Assembly: GCA_019419455.1 (NCBI GenBank) | Contig: DXZW01000009.1 | Coordinates: 58,301-122,300, forward strand | Direction of reading: 5' to 3' | Length of the DNA stretch: 64,000 bases | From: Collinsella sp. | GTDB lineage: Bacteria > Actinomycetota > Coriobacteriia > Coriobacteriales > Coriobacteriaceae | Part shown: positions 26,136 to 34,964 of the stretch, piece after piece | Layout: each line of letters begins with the position of its first letter | How positions within the stretch are numbered: the first letter of the stretch is position 1 | Program-made: the position numbers and the translations under genes | Notes under the pieces: model-generated | Told to the model about the DNA's origin: nothing | Seen by the model: the letters and a program-made list of their open reading frames with translations, nothing else | Databases searched by the model: none

Positions 26136-27854
26136 ATGAGCATGAGCAAGAACATCGCACGCCTGGCAGTGACGGCAGGCCTTACCGCAGCGTTGAGCTT
26201 CGGCGGCGTGATGGCCCCGGTGACCATGGCGTTTGCAGCTGAGGGCGCTGCGACTGCGAATGGCTCGGTGACCATCACGAACGTTAAGGGCAACACTACC
26301 GAGTTCGAGGGCTATCAGATTTTTAATGCTGACGTTGCGATAGTCAAGGGTAAGACGGTTGTGAGCAATATCACCTGGGCGAACGGTGATGTGAAGACGG
26401 CTGTCGAGAATGTCATTAAGGATAACGGTTACGGTGGCACAACCGCTCAGGATGCTGCAGACTGGATAACGTCCAATGTGACAGGGACCGATGAGACAAC
26501 CCGTGTTGACTCTAATCACATTGCTTATAAGATTGCCGCTGCTGTAGACGATCTTACTGACAAGACGACAACGACCGATCGCGTTGCCTCCGGCCTTTCG
26601 CATGGCTACTGGCTTTTCGTGACTGATCCCGCCATCATCGGGGAAGGAGAGGCTGGCACATCCCCCATCTTCACTGTCGTGGGAGACACGCCCGTTGAGG
26701 TCAACGAGAAAACTGGCATCCCCACCGTCGAGAAGAAGATCGTGAGCGATGCCGATAACAAAGAGTGCGATGCCGCCGACTCCCAAATCGGCCAGGACGT
26801 GACGTACAACCTCTACGGCACCGTCGCCGAGAACTTCGACAAGTACGACACGTATTACTATCAGTTCTCCGACCAGATCTCCAAGGGCCTGATGCTGCAG
26901 GATGGCGCCAAGGTCTACCTGTATGCGGACAAGGATGCCGCGAAGGCCGATCTCGGTCACGCGAAGACCACGGATATCACCAATTATTTCACGCCGTCGA
27001 CCGCCAAGGCTGCCGCCGATGGCAGCAGGACGACGACGTGGACCTGCGATAACCTGAAGAACGTCGCTGGCGTTACCAAGGACTCCTGCATCGTCGTTTC
27101 CTATACTGCACGGGTTAATGATAGTGCCGTTGTTGGCTTGAATAACAACAAAGAGGGCAACCCCAACACCGTAACGCTTCACTACTCCAACAACCCTATG
27201 ACTTCGACACGAGGTCAGACCGTCCCTGACACGGTCAAGGACTATACCTACGGTCTCAAGATCAACAAGGTCGATTTGGGTACCGAGAAGGCACTTGAAA
27301 ATGCCCAGTTTACCATTACGACCAAAGGAGACGGGAGCAGCACAGACGTTAAATATGTCAAGGCTGACGGCACATTGAGTGACACCGAGGTTGTTCTTTC
27401 AACGAGCAGGCAGGGCGTCATTACGCTTACCGGTCTCGATGCCGGTGTCTATACCGTCACGGAGACTTCTGCCCCCTCTGGTTACACTACGGTCGACCCC
27501 TTCACCTTCGAGATCAAGCCGACCATGACCGCCGATGGTCCGGATGCCGGCCTTACTGGGCTCGCTGGCACGCTTGATCCCAAGGGCCAGAACGACAAGA
27601 TTATCGCCGGTCTCAACGACACAAGTGACGGAAAGGTTGGCGATAACAAGCTTGATTTCAAAGATGGCACCCTTATCAACACCGATGATGGCACCTTCAA
27701 CATCACCGTCGGCGATACCAAGCAGGTTGGCCTCCCGCTGACCGGTCTCAACGGCGTGACCTTCACTTGGATCGCTGGTGGCGCGGTGCTGTGCATCGGC
27801 GTGGCGCACCTCATCCGCAGCCGTAAGCAGGCTGAGGAGTCCGAGCGGGAGTAA
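26136..27854 (+). CDS. Sortase-dependent major (backbone) pilin
   Basis: 572 residues: signal peptide (1-30, 'TMAFAAEG'), N-terminal domain with 'FEGYQIFNADV', a fimbrial D2 isopeptide domain (about 210-400), and a Cna-B domain with the E-box 'YTVTETSAPSGY', which forms stabilising isopeptide bonds. The C-terminus has LPLTG, a membrane span and a basic tail. The first 100 residues parallel those of the preceding pilin ('YDAYQIFSANV'), indicating paralogy. A GAGGAAAAG site precedes the ATG at 26136; 26142 is also possible. A strong terminator closes the pilin operon at 27955. Confidence 0.87.
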   Translation: MSMSKNIARLAVTAGLTAALSFGGVMAPVTMAFAAEGAATANGSVTITNVKGNTTEFEGYQIFNADVAIVKGKTVVSNITWANGDVKTAVENVIKDNGYGGTTAQDAADWITSNVTGTDETTRVDSNHIAYKIAAAVDDLTDKTTTTDRVASGLSHGYWLFVTDPAIIGEGEAGTSPIFTVVGDTPVEVNEKTGIPTVEKKIVSDADNKECDAADSQIGQDVTYNLYGTVAENFDKYDTYYYQFSDQISKGLMLQDGAKVYLYADKDAAKADLGHAKTTDITNYFTPSTAKAAADGSRTTTWTCDNLKNVAGVTKDSCIVVSYTARVNDSAVVGLNNNKEGNPNTVTLHYSNNPMTSTRGQTVPDTVKDYTYGLKINKVDLGTEKALENAQFTITTKGDGSSTDVKYVKADGTLSDTEVVLSTSRQGVITLTGLDAGVYTVTETSAPSGYTTVDPFTFEIKPTMTADGPDAGLTGLAGTLDPKGQNDKIIAGLNDTSDGKVGDNKLDFKDGTLINTDDGTFNITVGDTKQVGLPLTGLNGVTFTWIAGGAVLCIGVAHLIRSRKQAEESERE

Positions 27855-27954
27855 CGCTCGCTCACCCATCCCTCTGGCAGGTGGGATGTGATGGCCATGA
27901 GACTTGCGGACACTTTTCTCGTTCATCCACGTTCTTGCTTTGCCATTCTCTTTT

Positions 27955-27991
27955 CGGGGCAGACTCCGCGCTGGAGTCTGCCCCGTTTTTT
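27955..27991 (+). terminator. Terminator of the pilin operon
   Basis: cggggcagactcc / ggagtctgccccg stem followed by six T. Confidence 0.95.
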
Positions 27992-28024
27992 GGGATAACG
28001 CAGCCAGCCTCCACCGTCCGATGC

Positions 28025-28133
28025 GGGTACGTTCGTCATCGCGTTTCTTGACTCGTATGAGGTTCGGATTAAGGTCCGTAGGCGCACGCGCGGTGCGGAC
28101 GGTAGAAGGCAGTTGCGCCGCAAGCGCAAATAA
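28025..28133 (+). pseudogene. 5'-truncated copy of the small membrane protein gene
   Basis: From about 28029 it matches 28509-28613 with few changes and ends 'RRKRK' plus stop, but there is no in-frame start; an in-frame TAA lies upstream at the breakpoint. It is the left copy of the 253-bp duplication. Confidence 0.7.
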
Positions 28134-28281
28134 GAATGCCCGGGGGTCGGATCCCGGGCATTTAACAAAACCAGAAAACTAAGCCGCCCGCGCTCCTAAG
28201 TACTTACGCGGGGTGCGTCGTTTCCTGTAGCTATTGTATCCCGAATCGCCCCGCCGATTCGGGACATTCTGAAAACGCAAA
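28029..28281. repeat. 253-bp tandem duplication, left copy
   Basis: Aligns without gaps to 28509-28761 (offset exactly 480 bases). It contains the end of a small membrane protein, a terminator-like hairpin (28135-28163) and a second hairpin (cccgaatcg...cgattcggg, about 28240-28264). Confidence 0.85.
28135..28163. terminator. Terminator-like hairpin in left copy
   Basis: aatgcccggg / cccgggcatt stem, short T-run. Confidence 0.7.
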
Positions 28282-28463
28282 CACGTCGGGCAAACGCGGA
28301 CAATGCGGCCAGGCTCCGCTGGATGAGGAACCGTGTTTGTAACTATCGAACAGATGTTTGTCAAAATCGCGTTTACCAGGCGTGGGTGCATACACTCGCA
28401 GTAAAATACCCTTGCGACGCATTCCGTGCGCGGGCGGCCGACGACTCGATCGGAGGTCACCAT

Positions 28464-28613
28464 ATGCTGAAATTCCTTAACGCGCTCGCCGCCCTCGCGG
28501 CGGTGGGCACGTTCGTCATCGCGTTTCTTGACTCGTATGAGGTTCGGTTTAAGGTCCGTAGGCGCACGCGCGGTGCGGACGGTGGACGGCATTTGCGCCG
28601 AAAGCGCAAATAA
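28464..28613 (+). CDS. 49-residue small membrane protein
   Basis: GGAGG eight bases before the ATG opens a 49-residue frame. Residues 1-21 form one hydrophobic segment ('LNALAALAAVGTFVIAFLD') and the tail is strongly basic ('VRRRTRG...HLRRKRK'), so it should sit in the membrane with the basic end inside. A truncated copy lies 480 bases upstream. The family is not recognised; its place between pilins and sortase suggests, but does not show, a role with the pilus. Confidence 0.65.
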   Translation: MLKFLNALAALAAVGTFVIAFLDSYEVRFKVRRRTRGADGGRHLRRKRK

Positions 28614-28761
28614 GAATGCCCGGGGGTCGGATCCCGGGCATTTAACAAAAACTGAAAACTAGGCCGCCCGCGCTCCCAAACATTTACGCGGGGTGCGTCG
28701 TTTTCTATTGACATTGTATCCCGAATCGCCCAGTCGATTCGGGACATTTTGAAAACTCAAA
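28509..28761. repeat. 253-bp tandem duplication, right copy
   Basis: Gapless counterpart of 28029-28281. Weaker similarity with small gaps continues about 40 bases further. It holds a terminator-like hairpin (28615-28643) and a second hairpin at about 28720-28745. Confidence 0.85.
28615..28643. terminator. Terminator-like hairpin after the small membrane protein
   Basis: Same stem as at 28135, directly after the stop codon, short T-run. Confidence 0.75.
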
Positions 28762-28875
28762 TGCGGGCCCATACTCGCGCTGTGCAATGCTGTCAGGCTG
28801 CGTTGTCCGGCGTACGAGCTCGCGAATCGGCTATTATTTGTTTAGACAACTTGAGTTGTAGAGGAGTGACCGGCG

Positions 28876-29814
28876 ATGGTGCAGGGCGCCAAACATATGA
28901 AGAGCAATAACGCTGCGGCCAACGGCGGCTCAAGCCCTCAGCCCAAACCTCAACCAAAGCCCAAGCGCCGCCGCAAGCGGCTGCCGCGCTGGGCCGACCG
29001 GCTCATCACCATCGTCATCATCCTTATCGGCGTGGGCCTTATGACCTGGCCGTGGATCTTGGACCGGCTCGAGGCCTCGGGCGTGTTCAACCAGATCAGC
29101 ACCGTGTCCAGCACCGTGGACGCGCTGTCTGCCGAGGAGCGCGAGCGCATCCTGCTCCAGGCGCGCTCCTTTAACGAACAGCTGGCGGGCGAGGCCACCG
29201 AGCTTCCCGCCGACCAGATCGAGCCCTACGCCCAGCAGCTCATCTTTGACCGCGACCCTATGATGAGCTGGGTCGAGATCCCCTCCATCGACGTGAGCAT
29301 GCCCATCTACCACGGTACGAGCGAGGAAGTCCTTATGGCGGGCGTCGGCCACCTGGAGGGCACGAGCCTGCCGGTGGGCGGCACCTCGACGCATTGCGTG
29401 CTCACCGCGCACTCGGGCATGCGCAACCTGAGCATGTTCGACGACATCCACTCGCTGGAGCCCGGCGACCTGGTGCTGCTGCACACCATGAACAAGACGC
29501 TCGCCTACAAGATGGTGGACTCCGAGGTGGTGCTGCCCGAGGAGATGGAGTCGCTGACCATCGAGCCCGGCGCCGACAAGGTGACGCTCGTCACCTGCAC
29601 GCCCTACGGCGTGAACGACCATCGCCTGCTGGTGCATTGCGTGCGCACCAAGTACAACAAGAAGGACGTCGACAAGCAAAAGTCGCTGGCCGGCCGTCAC
29701 TGGGGCAAGCGCGAGTTTGCCGTGCTCATCGTGGTCGTGGCCATTGTGCTGTTGCTGCTGGACATCGTGATCCACGCGGTCCGCAAGCGCCGCAAGGCCA
29801 AGGCCTCGGCATAG
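28876..29814 (+). CDS. Class C (pilus-assembly) sortase
   Basis: 312 residues. A proline/lysine-rich cytoplasmic start leads to one membrane span (about 43-60), the extracellular sortase barrel, and a second C-terminal membrane span (about 280-300), the two-span layout typical of class C. Catalytic residues are His179 ('LTAHSG'), Cys241 ('LVTCTPYG') and Arg250 ('NDHRLLV'). It should polymerise the three upstream pilins through LPxTG-type signals. GAGGAG eight bases before the ATG supports the start. It is separated from the pilins by a terminator and the duplication, so it probably has its own promoter. Confidence 0.93.
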   Translation: MVQGAKHMKSNNAAANGGSSPQPKPQPKPKRRRKRLPRWADRLITIVIILIGVGLMTWPWILDRLEASGVFNQISTVSSTVDALSAEERERILLQARSFNEQLAGEATELPADQIEPYAQQLIFDRDPMMSWVEIPSIDVSMPIYHGTSEEVLMAGVGHLEGTSLPVGGTSTHCVLTAHSGMRNLSMFDDIHSLEPGDLVLLHTMNKTLAYKMVDSEVVLPEEMESLTIEPGADKVTLVTCTPYGVNDHRLLVHCVRTKYNKKDVDKQKSLAGRHWGKREFAVLIVVVAIVLLLLDIVIHAVRKRRKAKASA

Positions 29815-29828
29815 GACATTCTTCAGAA

Positions 29829-29861
29829 CCACCACAATGGGGACAGGCACCTTTGTGGTGG
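29829..29861. repeat. Family A palindromic repeat, copy 4
   Basis: ccaccacaat / tttgtggtgg with core ggggacaggcac, 15 bases after the sortase stop. Confidence 0.85.
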
Positions 29862-29872
29862 TCGGGACTTCC

Positions 29873-29936
29873 AAACCATCACAACATTCGATGAAAATCG
29901 CGATTTTGGCGAAAAGCGTCGAATGTTGTGATGGTT
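29873..29936. repeat. Family B palindromic repeat, copy 4 (inverted orientation)
   Basis: accatcacaacattcg / cgaatgttgtgatggt around a core in the same orientation as copy 3. It lies 11 bases from an A copy. The following 180 bases before gatC hold no gene. Confidence 0.85.
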
Positions 29937-30117
29937 ATCGGTGCGGTCGGGACGGTTTTCGCTATGGACGGTGCGGTTTCGCTGCAGAACCGCCAGTTCG
30001 TCGCCTGCCAACCACCGGCCTCGTTACGTTTTCGCTGCATTTGGGTAAAGCACCTGCTCCAAGTGGCGTTGGCTTGTATACTAGAGCGGTTTATCTGTTA
30101 TGCGGAAGGGAGCGCCT

Positions 30118-30429
30118 ATGGCACTCAGCGAGAAAGACGTGCGCGGCATCGCCGAGTACGCAAAGATCGCACTGACCGATGATGAGCTCACCCAGATGAC
30201 GTCCTACATGAACGACGCCGTCCAGATGCTCGAGCCCGTCTTGCAATATGACTTGCCCGACGTGGAGCCCACGTTCCATCCTATCGGAAGCCTGTCCAAC
30301 GTGATGGGCGACGACCTACGCGAGCCCGAGCGCGACCTGCCGCTCGACGTCGCGCTCGAAAACGCCGGCAGCGCGCGCGACCGCTACTTCCGCGTGCCGT
30401 CCATTTTGGGAGAGGGGGAGAGCGAGTAA
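30118..30429 (+). CDS. gatC: Asp-tRNA(Asn)/Glu-tRNA(Gln) amidotransferase subunit C
   Basis: 103 residues with the GatC helices ('VRGIAEYAKIALTDDELTQM...MNDAVQMLEPVLQYDL') and the C-terminal 'REPERDLPLDVALENA...YFRVPSIL' belt that wraps GatA and GatB. AAGGGAG before 30118 sets the start. Its stop overlaps the gatA start by one base. It is needed where no glutaminyl- and/or asparaginyl-tRNA synthetase is present. Confidence 0.95.
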   Translation: MALSEKDVRGIAEYAKIALTDDELTQMTSYMNDAVQMLEPVLQYDLPDVEPTFHPIGSLSNVMGDDLREPERDLPLDVALENAGSARDRYFRVPSILGEGESE

Positions 30430-31943
30430 TGGCGCAGAGCTTCGATTCCCTTACCGCCGCCCAGATTGCTGCGGGCGTTGCCGCTGGCGACTTTACGGCT
30501 ACCGAGGTGGCCCAGGCCTCCCTTGCCGCCATCGAGGCGCGCGAGGGCGAGGTCCAGGCATTCCTGCAGGTGGCGCCCGAGCTTGCACTCGAGGCCGCCG
30601 CGCGCGTGGATGCCGACCGTGCCGCAGGCAAGCCGCTGCCTCCGCTCGCGGGCGTGCCGCTGGCCATTAAGGACAACATGAACCTTGTGGGCACGCGCAC
30701 CACCTGCGCTTCCCGCATGCTCGAGAACTACCAGAGCGTCTACACCGCTACCTGCGTCCAGCGCATGCTCGATGCCGGCTGCCTGCCCATGGGCAAGGCC
30801 AACATGGACGAGTTTGCCTTTGGCAGCTCCACCGAGAGCTCGGCGTTCCACCGCACCAACAACCCCTGGGATACCGAGCGCGTGCCCGGCGGCTCCTCGG
30901 GCGGCTCCGCTGCCGCCGTCGCCGCGGGCGAGGTCGCGCTCTCGCTGGGCTCGGACACCGGCGGCTCCATTCGTCAGCCGGCGTCGCTGTGCGGCGTGGT
31001 GGGCTTTAAGCCCACGTACGGCGCCGTGAGCCGTTACGGCGTGGTTGCCTTTGGCTCGTCGCTCGACCAGGTGGGCCCCTTTGGCCGCACGGTCGAGGAT
31101 GTCGCGCTGGCCATGAACGCGCTTACCGGTGCGGGCCACGATCCGTACGACTGCACCAGCCAGGATTGCGCCGTCGACTTTACCGAGCATCTCAACGACA
31201 GCATCGAGGGCAAGCGCGTGGGCATTATCCCTGCATTTATGGAGGCTGAGGGCCTGACGCCCGAGGTCAAGGCCGCTGTTCAGCGCGCCGCCCAGGAGCT
31301 GCAGAACCAGGGCGCCGAGCTCGTGGAGGTCGACCTGCCGCACCTGGACGCCGCCATCGCTGCCTACTACGTCATCGGCCCGGCCGAGGCGTTCTCCAAC
31401 CTGGCTCGCTTCGACGGCATTCGCTACGGCTACCAGGAGGAGGGCTGCGCCAACCTGTCCGACCAGAGCTCGCTTTCGCGCGCCCACGGCTTTGGTGCCG
31501 AGGCGAAGCGCCGTCAGATGCTCGGCGCCTACCTGCTGAGCTCGGGCGTATACGACAAGTACTACTACGCCGCGCAGAAGGCCCGCACGCTCATTACGCA
31601 GGACTACGACGCCGCGTATGCCGAGGTGGACACCATCCTCATGCCCGCCTCGCCGCGCACGGCCTTTAAGTTTGGCGAGATCAGCGACCCCACGCAGATG
31701 TACCTGTCCGACCTGTACACCATTTCGCTTAACATCTGCGGCAACGGTGGCATCTCGGTGCCGCTGGGCCTGGGCGAGGACAGCAAGCTGCCTGTTTCTG
31801 CCCAGCTGGTGGGACCTGCCTTTAAGGACCGTCAGCTGCTCACGTTTGCCCGCGCCCTGGAGCGCGGCTTTGCCGATGCCGCCACGGGTGCGCCCGCGCT
31901 TTCCGTCGCGCCCGATTTTGCCGGGAAGGGAGGCGAGCTGTAA
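30429..31943 (+). CDS. gatA: Asp-tRNA(Asn)/Glu-tRNA(Gln) amidotransferase subunit A
   Basis: 504 residues of the amidase-signature family. The Ser-cisSer-Lys triad is visible in 'AIKDNM' and 'GGSSGGSAAAVAAG...SDTGGSIRQPA'. It releases ammonia from glutamine for use by GatB. Start and stop overlap gatC and gatB by one base each (TAATG), giving tight coupling in a three-gene operon. Confidence 0.97.
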   Translation: MAQSFDSLTAAQIAAGVAAGDFTATEVAQASLAAIEAREGEVQAFLQVAPELALEAAARVDADRAAGKPLPPLAGVPLAIKDNMNLVGTRTTCASRMLENYQSVYTATCVQRMLDAGCLPMGKANMDEFAFGSSTESSAFHRTNNPWDTERVPGGSSGGSAAAVAAGEVALSLGSDTGGSIRQPASLCGVVGFKPTYGAVSRYGVVAFGSSLDQVGPFGRTVEDVALAMNALTGAGHDPYDCTSQDCAVDFTEHLNDSIEGKRVGIIPAFMEAEGLTPEVKAAVQRAAQELQNQGAELVEVDLPHLDAAIAAYYVIGPAEAFSNLARFDGIRYGYQEEGCANLSDQSSLSRAHGFGAEAKRRQMLGAYLLSSGVYDKYYYAAQKARTLITQDYDAAYAEVDTILMPASPRTAFKFGEISDPTQMYLSDLYTISLNICGNGGISVPLGLGEDSKLPVSAQLVGPAFKDRQLLTFARALERGFADAATGAPALSVAPDFAGKGGEL

Positions 31944-33619
31944 TGAAGGAGCTTTCCGAGGTCCTGCAGGATTGGGAGGCCGTGATCGGCCTGGAGATCC
32001 ATACCGAGCTCACCGCGCTCGATACCAAGATGTTCTGCAACTGCAAGCTCAGCCACGATGACGAGCCCAACGCCAACGTGTGCCCGGTGTGCCTGGGCTT
32101 GCCCGGCGCCCTGCCGGTGCCTAACAAGAAGGCAATCGAGAGTATCGTCAAGGCCGGTCTTGCCACCAACTGCGAGATCCAGCGCCACTCGATGTTCTAC
32201 CGCAAGCACTACTTCTATCCCGATATGGCCAAGAACTTCCAGACCACGCAGGGTCCGGTCGCCTTTGCCATGTACGGTCACCTGGACCTGGACGTGACCG
32301 GTCGCGGCGCCGCCGAGCGCCCCGACTGCGCGTTTGGCGAGGCCGAGGCTCAGAGCCTGGCGAGCGCCTCTGCCAACGCCGAGGGCCTGTCCACGTCCAT
32401 GACGTCGACCATGCGCGAGGGTAACCAGCGCGCCGGCCACCTGGCCAGCTACGATGCGTCCAACCTGCAGATGCCCGAGCGTCGCGAGGACGGCTCCTAC
32501 ACGGTGCCTATCCGCATCCTGCGCATCCACATGGAGGAGGACGCCGCCAAGATGGTGCACGTGGGCGGTGCTGAGGGCCGCATTACCGCCGCGGCCGAGT
32601 CGCTCGTCGACTACAACCGTTGCGGCACGCCGCTCATCGAGCTCGTCACCGAGCCCGACCTGCGTACGCCCGAGGAGGCACGCCTGTTTATGGAGAAGCT
32701 CCGTCGCATCTTTGTGACGCTGGGCATTTCCGACTGCTCCATGGAGAAGGGTTCCATGCGCTGCGACGGCAACGTGTCGCTGCGCCGTCGCGGCGAGACC
32801 AAGCTGGGCACCAAGACCGAGCTCAAGAACCTCAACTCGTTCAAGAGCCTGCACGACGGCCTTGCCTACGAGATTTGCCGTCAGGCCGAGGTACTCGAGG
32901 AGGGCGGCATCATCTATCAGGAGACCCGCCACTGGGAGCCCAGCCGCAAGCGCACCGTGGTCATGCGTGTGAAGGAGACGGCCGACGACTATCGTCTGTT
33001 CCCCGATCCCGATCTGGCGCCCTTCGATCTGGACGACGAGTTCATCGACCGCTGCCGTGGCGAGATTCCCGAGCTACCCGATGCCAAGTGCGCCCGTTTT
33101 GAGGCCGACTTTGGCATTAAGGCGGCCGATGCCGAGCAGATTGCGGGCGACCCGGAGTTTGCCGACTTCTTTGAGGCCGTCGCTGCCGGTATGGCCGGCA
33201 AGGAGGCCCAGACGGTCGCAAACCTGCTGGTCAACGAGATGATCGCCTACCTTAAGGGCGCAGGCGTGTCGCTCGCCGAGTCCGGCATCGCGCCGGCTCA
33301 AGTGGCAGCGCTGGCCAAGCTGCTGGCGACCGATGCCATCAGCTCCAACCAAGCGCACGAGGTCTTTGAGGCCATGGCCCAGACCGGCGACGACCCCAAC
33401 AAGATTGTCGACGAGCGCGGTATGCGTCAGGTGAGCGATGCCGGCGCGCTGCAGCCGATTGTGGACGAGGTGCTGGCAAACTGTGCCGATCAGGCGCAGC
33501 AGTATCGTGACGGCAACCAGAAGGTTATCGGCTTTTTGGTGGGCCAGTGTATGAAGGCGAGCCGCGGCAAGGGCAACCCGAAGCTCTTCAACGAGTTGCT
33601 GAGAACGTCGCTCTCGTAG
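31943..33619 (+). CDS. gatB: Asp-tRNA(Asn)/Glu-tRNA(Gln) amidotransferase subunit B
   Basis: 558 residues, longer than the usual 480. It has the GatB signature 'EVVIGLEIHTEL'-like start ('WEAVIGLEIHTEL'), zinc ligands 'CNCKL...CPVCLGLPG', the kinase-like core 'YDASNLQMPERR' and the helical/YqeY tail that grips tRNA. It phosphorylates the mischarged tRNA and transfers ammonia. A terminator follows 70 bases later. Confidence 0.96.
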   Translation: MKELSEVLQDWEAVIGLEIHTELTALDTKMFCNCKLSHDDEPNANVCPVCLGLPGALPVPNKKAIESIVKAGLATNCEIQRHSMFYRKHYFYPDMAKNFQTTQGPVAFAMYGHLDLDVTGRGAAERPDCAFGEAEAQSLASASANAEGLSTSMTSTMREGNQRAGHLASYDASNLQMPERREDGSYTVPIRILRIHMEEDAAKMVHVGGAEGRITAAAESLVDYNRCGTPLIELVTEPDLRTPEEARLFMEKLRRIFVTLGISDCSMEKGSMRCDGNVSLRRRGETKLGTKTELKNLNSFKSLHDGLAYEICRQAEVLEEGGIIYQETRHWEPSRKRTVVMRVKETADDYRLFPDPDLAPFDLDDEFIDRCRGEIPELPDAKCARFEADFGIKAADAEQIAGDPEFADFFEAVAAGMAGKEAQTVANLLVNEMIAYLKGAGVSLAESGIAPAQVAALAKLLATDAISSNQAHEVFEAMAQTGDDPNKIVDERGMRQVSDAGALQPIVDEVLANCADQAQQYRDGNQKVIGFLVGQCMKASRGKGNPKLFNELLRTSLS

Positions 33620-33688
33620 CTGCGAGGCCGTGGAAGCCCCGAGTCGCCGGGGTGTTTCCTCCAAATTTCAAACAGTCCTATGCAAGAC

Positions 33689-33714
33689 GAAGGCCACATT
33701 TAGTGGCCTTCTTT
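33689..33714 (+). terminator. Terminator of gatCAB
   Basis: gaaggccac / gtggccttc stem, then TTTG. Confidence 0.85.
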
Positions 33715-33815
33715 GCGTGCGGAACTCATTTTGAGCAAGCACCCGCCCTGCCGGGGCTCCCGGGTTCCGTGACGACTCGGCCGTTCGGGTCAGGTGGGGC
33801 TGAATGGAATAGAGT

Positions 33816-33844
33816 GAATGAGGGTGCCGTTGGCGCCTTCATTC
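33816..33844. terminator. Hairpin at the 3' end of the AraC gene
   Basis: gaatgagggtgcc / ggcgccttcattc stem directly after the AraC stop; probably bidirectional. Confidence 0.65.
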
Positions 33845-33845
33845 T

Positions 33846-34850
33846 TTATATATGTTGGGAGCGCCAAGCGGTGGGGGTGGTGCCGGTGTGTTGCTTGAAG
33901 GCTTGGGCGAAGGCGGCCTGCTGAGGGTAGCCTAGACGCTCTGCCACCTGCGCTATCGTGAGCGCGCTATCGGCCAAAAGGTCCTGTGCTCGCTCCATAC
34001 GGCGTCTGCGAATGTAGGCGCCCAGGGACTCGCCAGTTTGGGCCTTAAAGGTGGCGCATAGTTTGGAGCGGCTTGTGTAGAGCCTCTCGGCCACCTCGTT
34101 GATACCCACGCGTCTGCCTTTGTCGAGCGTGCGCTCAATCATTGCCGTTGCTTCTTCGGCAATGGTTATGCTGACACGTGTGTCTGCCGCCTGCTGCGCC
34201 TGCTTGTGGGCCGCGCGCGAACAGGCGAGCTCCGCGACCATGGTCTCCACGATGCCTTGCATATAGACGTGTCCGCCTACGGTGCGGGCGCGGTCCTCGT
34301 TAATCCGGCGCAGCGTGTGGCAGATGGCAGACGTCGCCTCCTCGTGCCACGACTCGGCAAACGCTTCAAAGACTCCCACGAACTCAGTGGGATACCGATG
34401 CTCCAGCTCGTCAAAATACCCGGGCAAAAAGAGCACCGAGCGCGAGTGATAAAGCTGCCCTGCAAACAGCGGACTTAGTTCCTCGCCGCAGCTATCTTGG
34501 ATAAAGCTGCACACCGCGCTGTTCGGCCACGGTCCATGCAAGGGTTTAAGGTTCGCAGGCGTTATGCCAGCCTCGGGCATGCATATAAGTGTGGGCGCGC
34601 TGACCTCGCTCACGCAGGCGTACGGTTCGGGTGTGTATTCGGCCAGGTACATATCGTGCATCGGGGTAATGAAATGCTCCATAACGATGCAGGCGGGGGA
34701 GAGAGGCATGATCCATGCGCGTCCGTGCGCCCGATCGTTTGCCACCTCGCCGGTAAAGACGGCGCCCCTGCCGGTAAGCTCCAGGCCAAACTGCTCAAAC
34801 TGCGGTGCGTAGAGCTCGGTTATGTCGGTCGCTGCCCGCCGTATTTGCAA
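33846..34850 (-). CDS. AraC-family transcriptional regulator
   Basis: 334 residues. The C-terminal 100 residues carry the two AraC helix-turn-helix motifs ('GINEVAERLYTSRSKLCATF' and 'ALTIAQVAERLGYPQQAAFA'). The N-terminal 230 residues are an unassigned sensor. Translation probably starts at a TTG at 34850 with AAAGGGA just before; no better start exists. It is transcribed away from the ABC pair across a 114-bp gap with a metal-repressor-like palindrome, resembling YbtA beside YbtPQ. It likely activates that transporter when the imported compound is present. Confidence 0.87.
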   Translation of the reverse strand: MQIRRAATDITELYAPQFEQFGLELTGRGAVFTGEVANDRAHGRAWIMPLSPACIVMEHFITPMHDMYLAEYTPEPYACVSEVSAPTLICMPEAGITPANLKPLHGPWPNSAVCSFIQDSCGEELSPLFAGQLYHSRSVLFLPGYFDELEHRYPTEFVGVFEAFAESWHEEATSAICHTLRRINEDRARTVGGHVYMQGIVETMVAELACSRAAHKQAQQAADTRVSITIAEEATAMIERTLDKGRRVGINEVAERLYTSRSKLCATFKAQTGESLGAYIRRRRMERAQDLLADSALTIAQVAERLGYPQQAAFAQAFKQHTGTTPTAWRSQHI

Positions 34851-34893
34851 AAGCGTCCCTTTCCTTTGCAGAAACGTCCACGCCTGGCTCGAT

Positions 34894-34911
34894 TGTGAGC
34901 CATGGCTAACA
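34894..34911. promoter_or_regulatory. Palindromic operator, DtxR-like, in the AraC/ABC gap
   Basis: An 18-bp near-perfect palindrome centred on agccatggct (tgtgagcc / ggctaaca). The same core occurs at 38614-38633 before the ATPase operon. It lies about 55 bases before the ABC start. Confidence 0.6.
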
Positions 34912-34964
34912 CATCAATGATAAGTTCATTACGGTTAACTCTCAAGCCGTTAGAAAGGAATCTC

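Noticed and set aside
28179..28592. A 137-residue minus-strand gene across the duplication
   Set aside because: No ribosome site, covers the intact small membrane gene on the other strand; only its last 20 residues show any conservation, reported separately as a weak finding.
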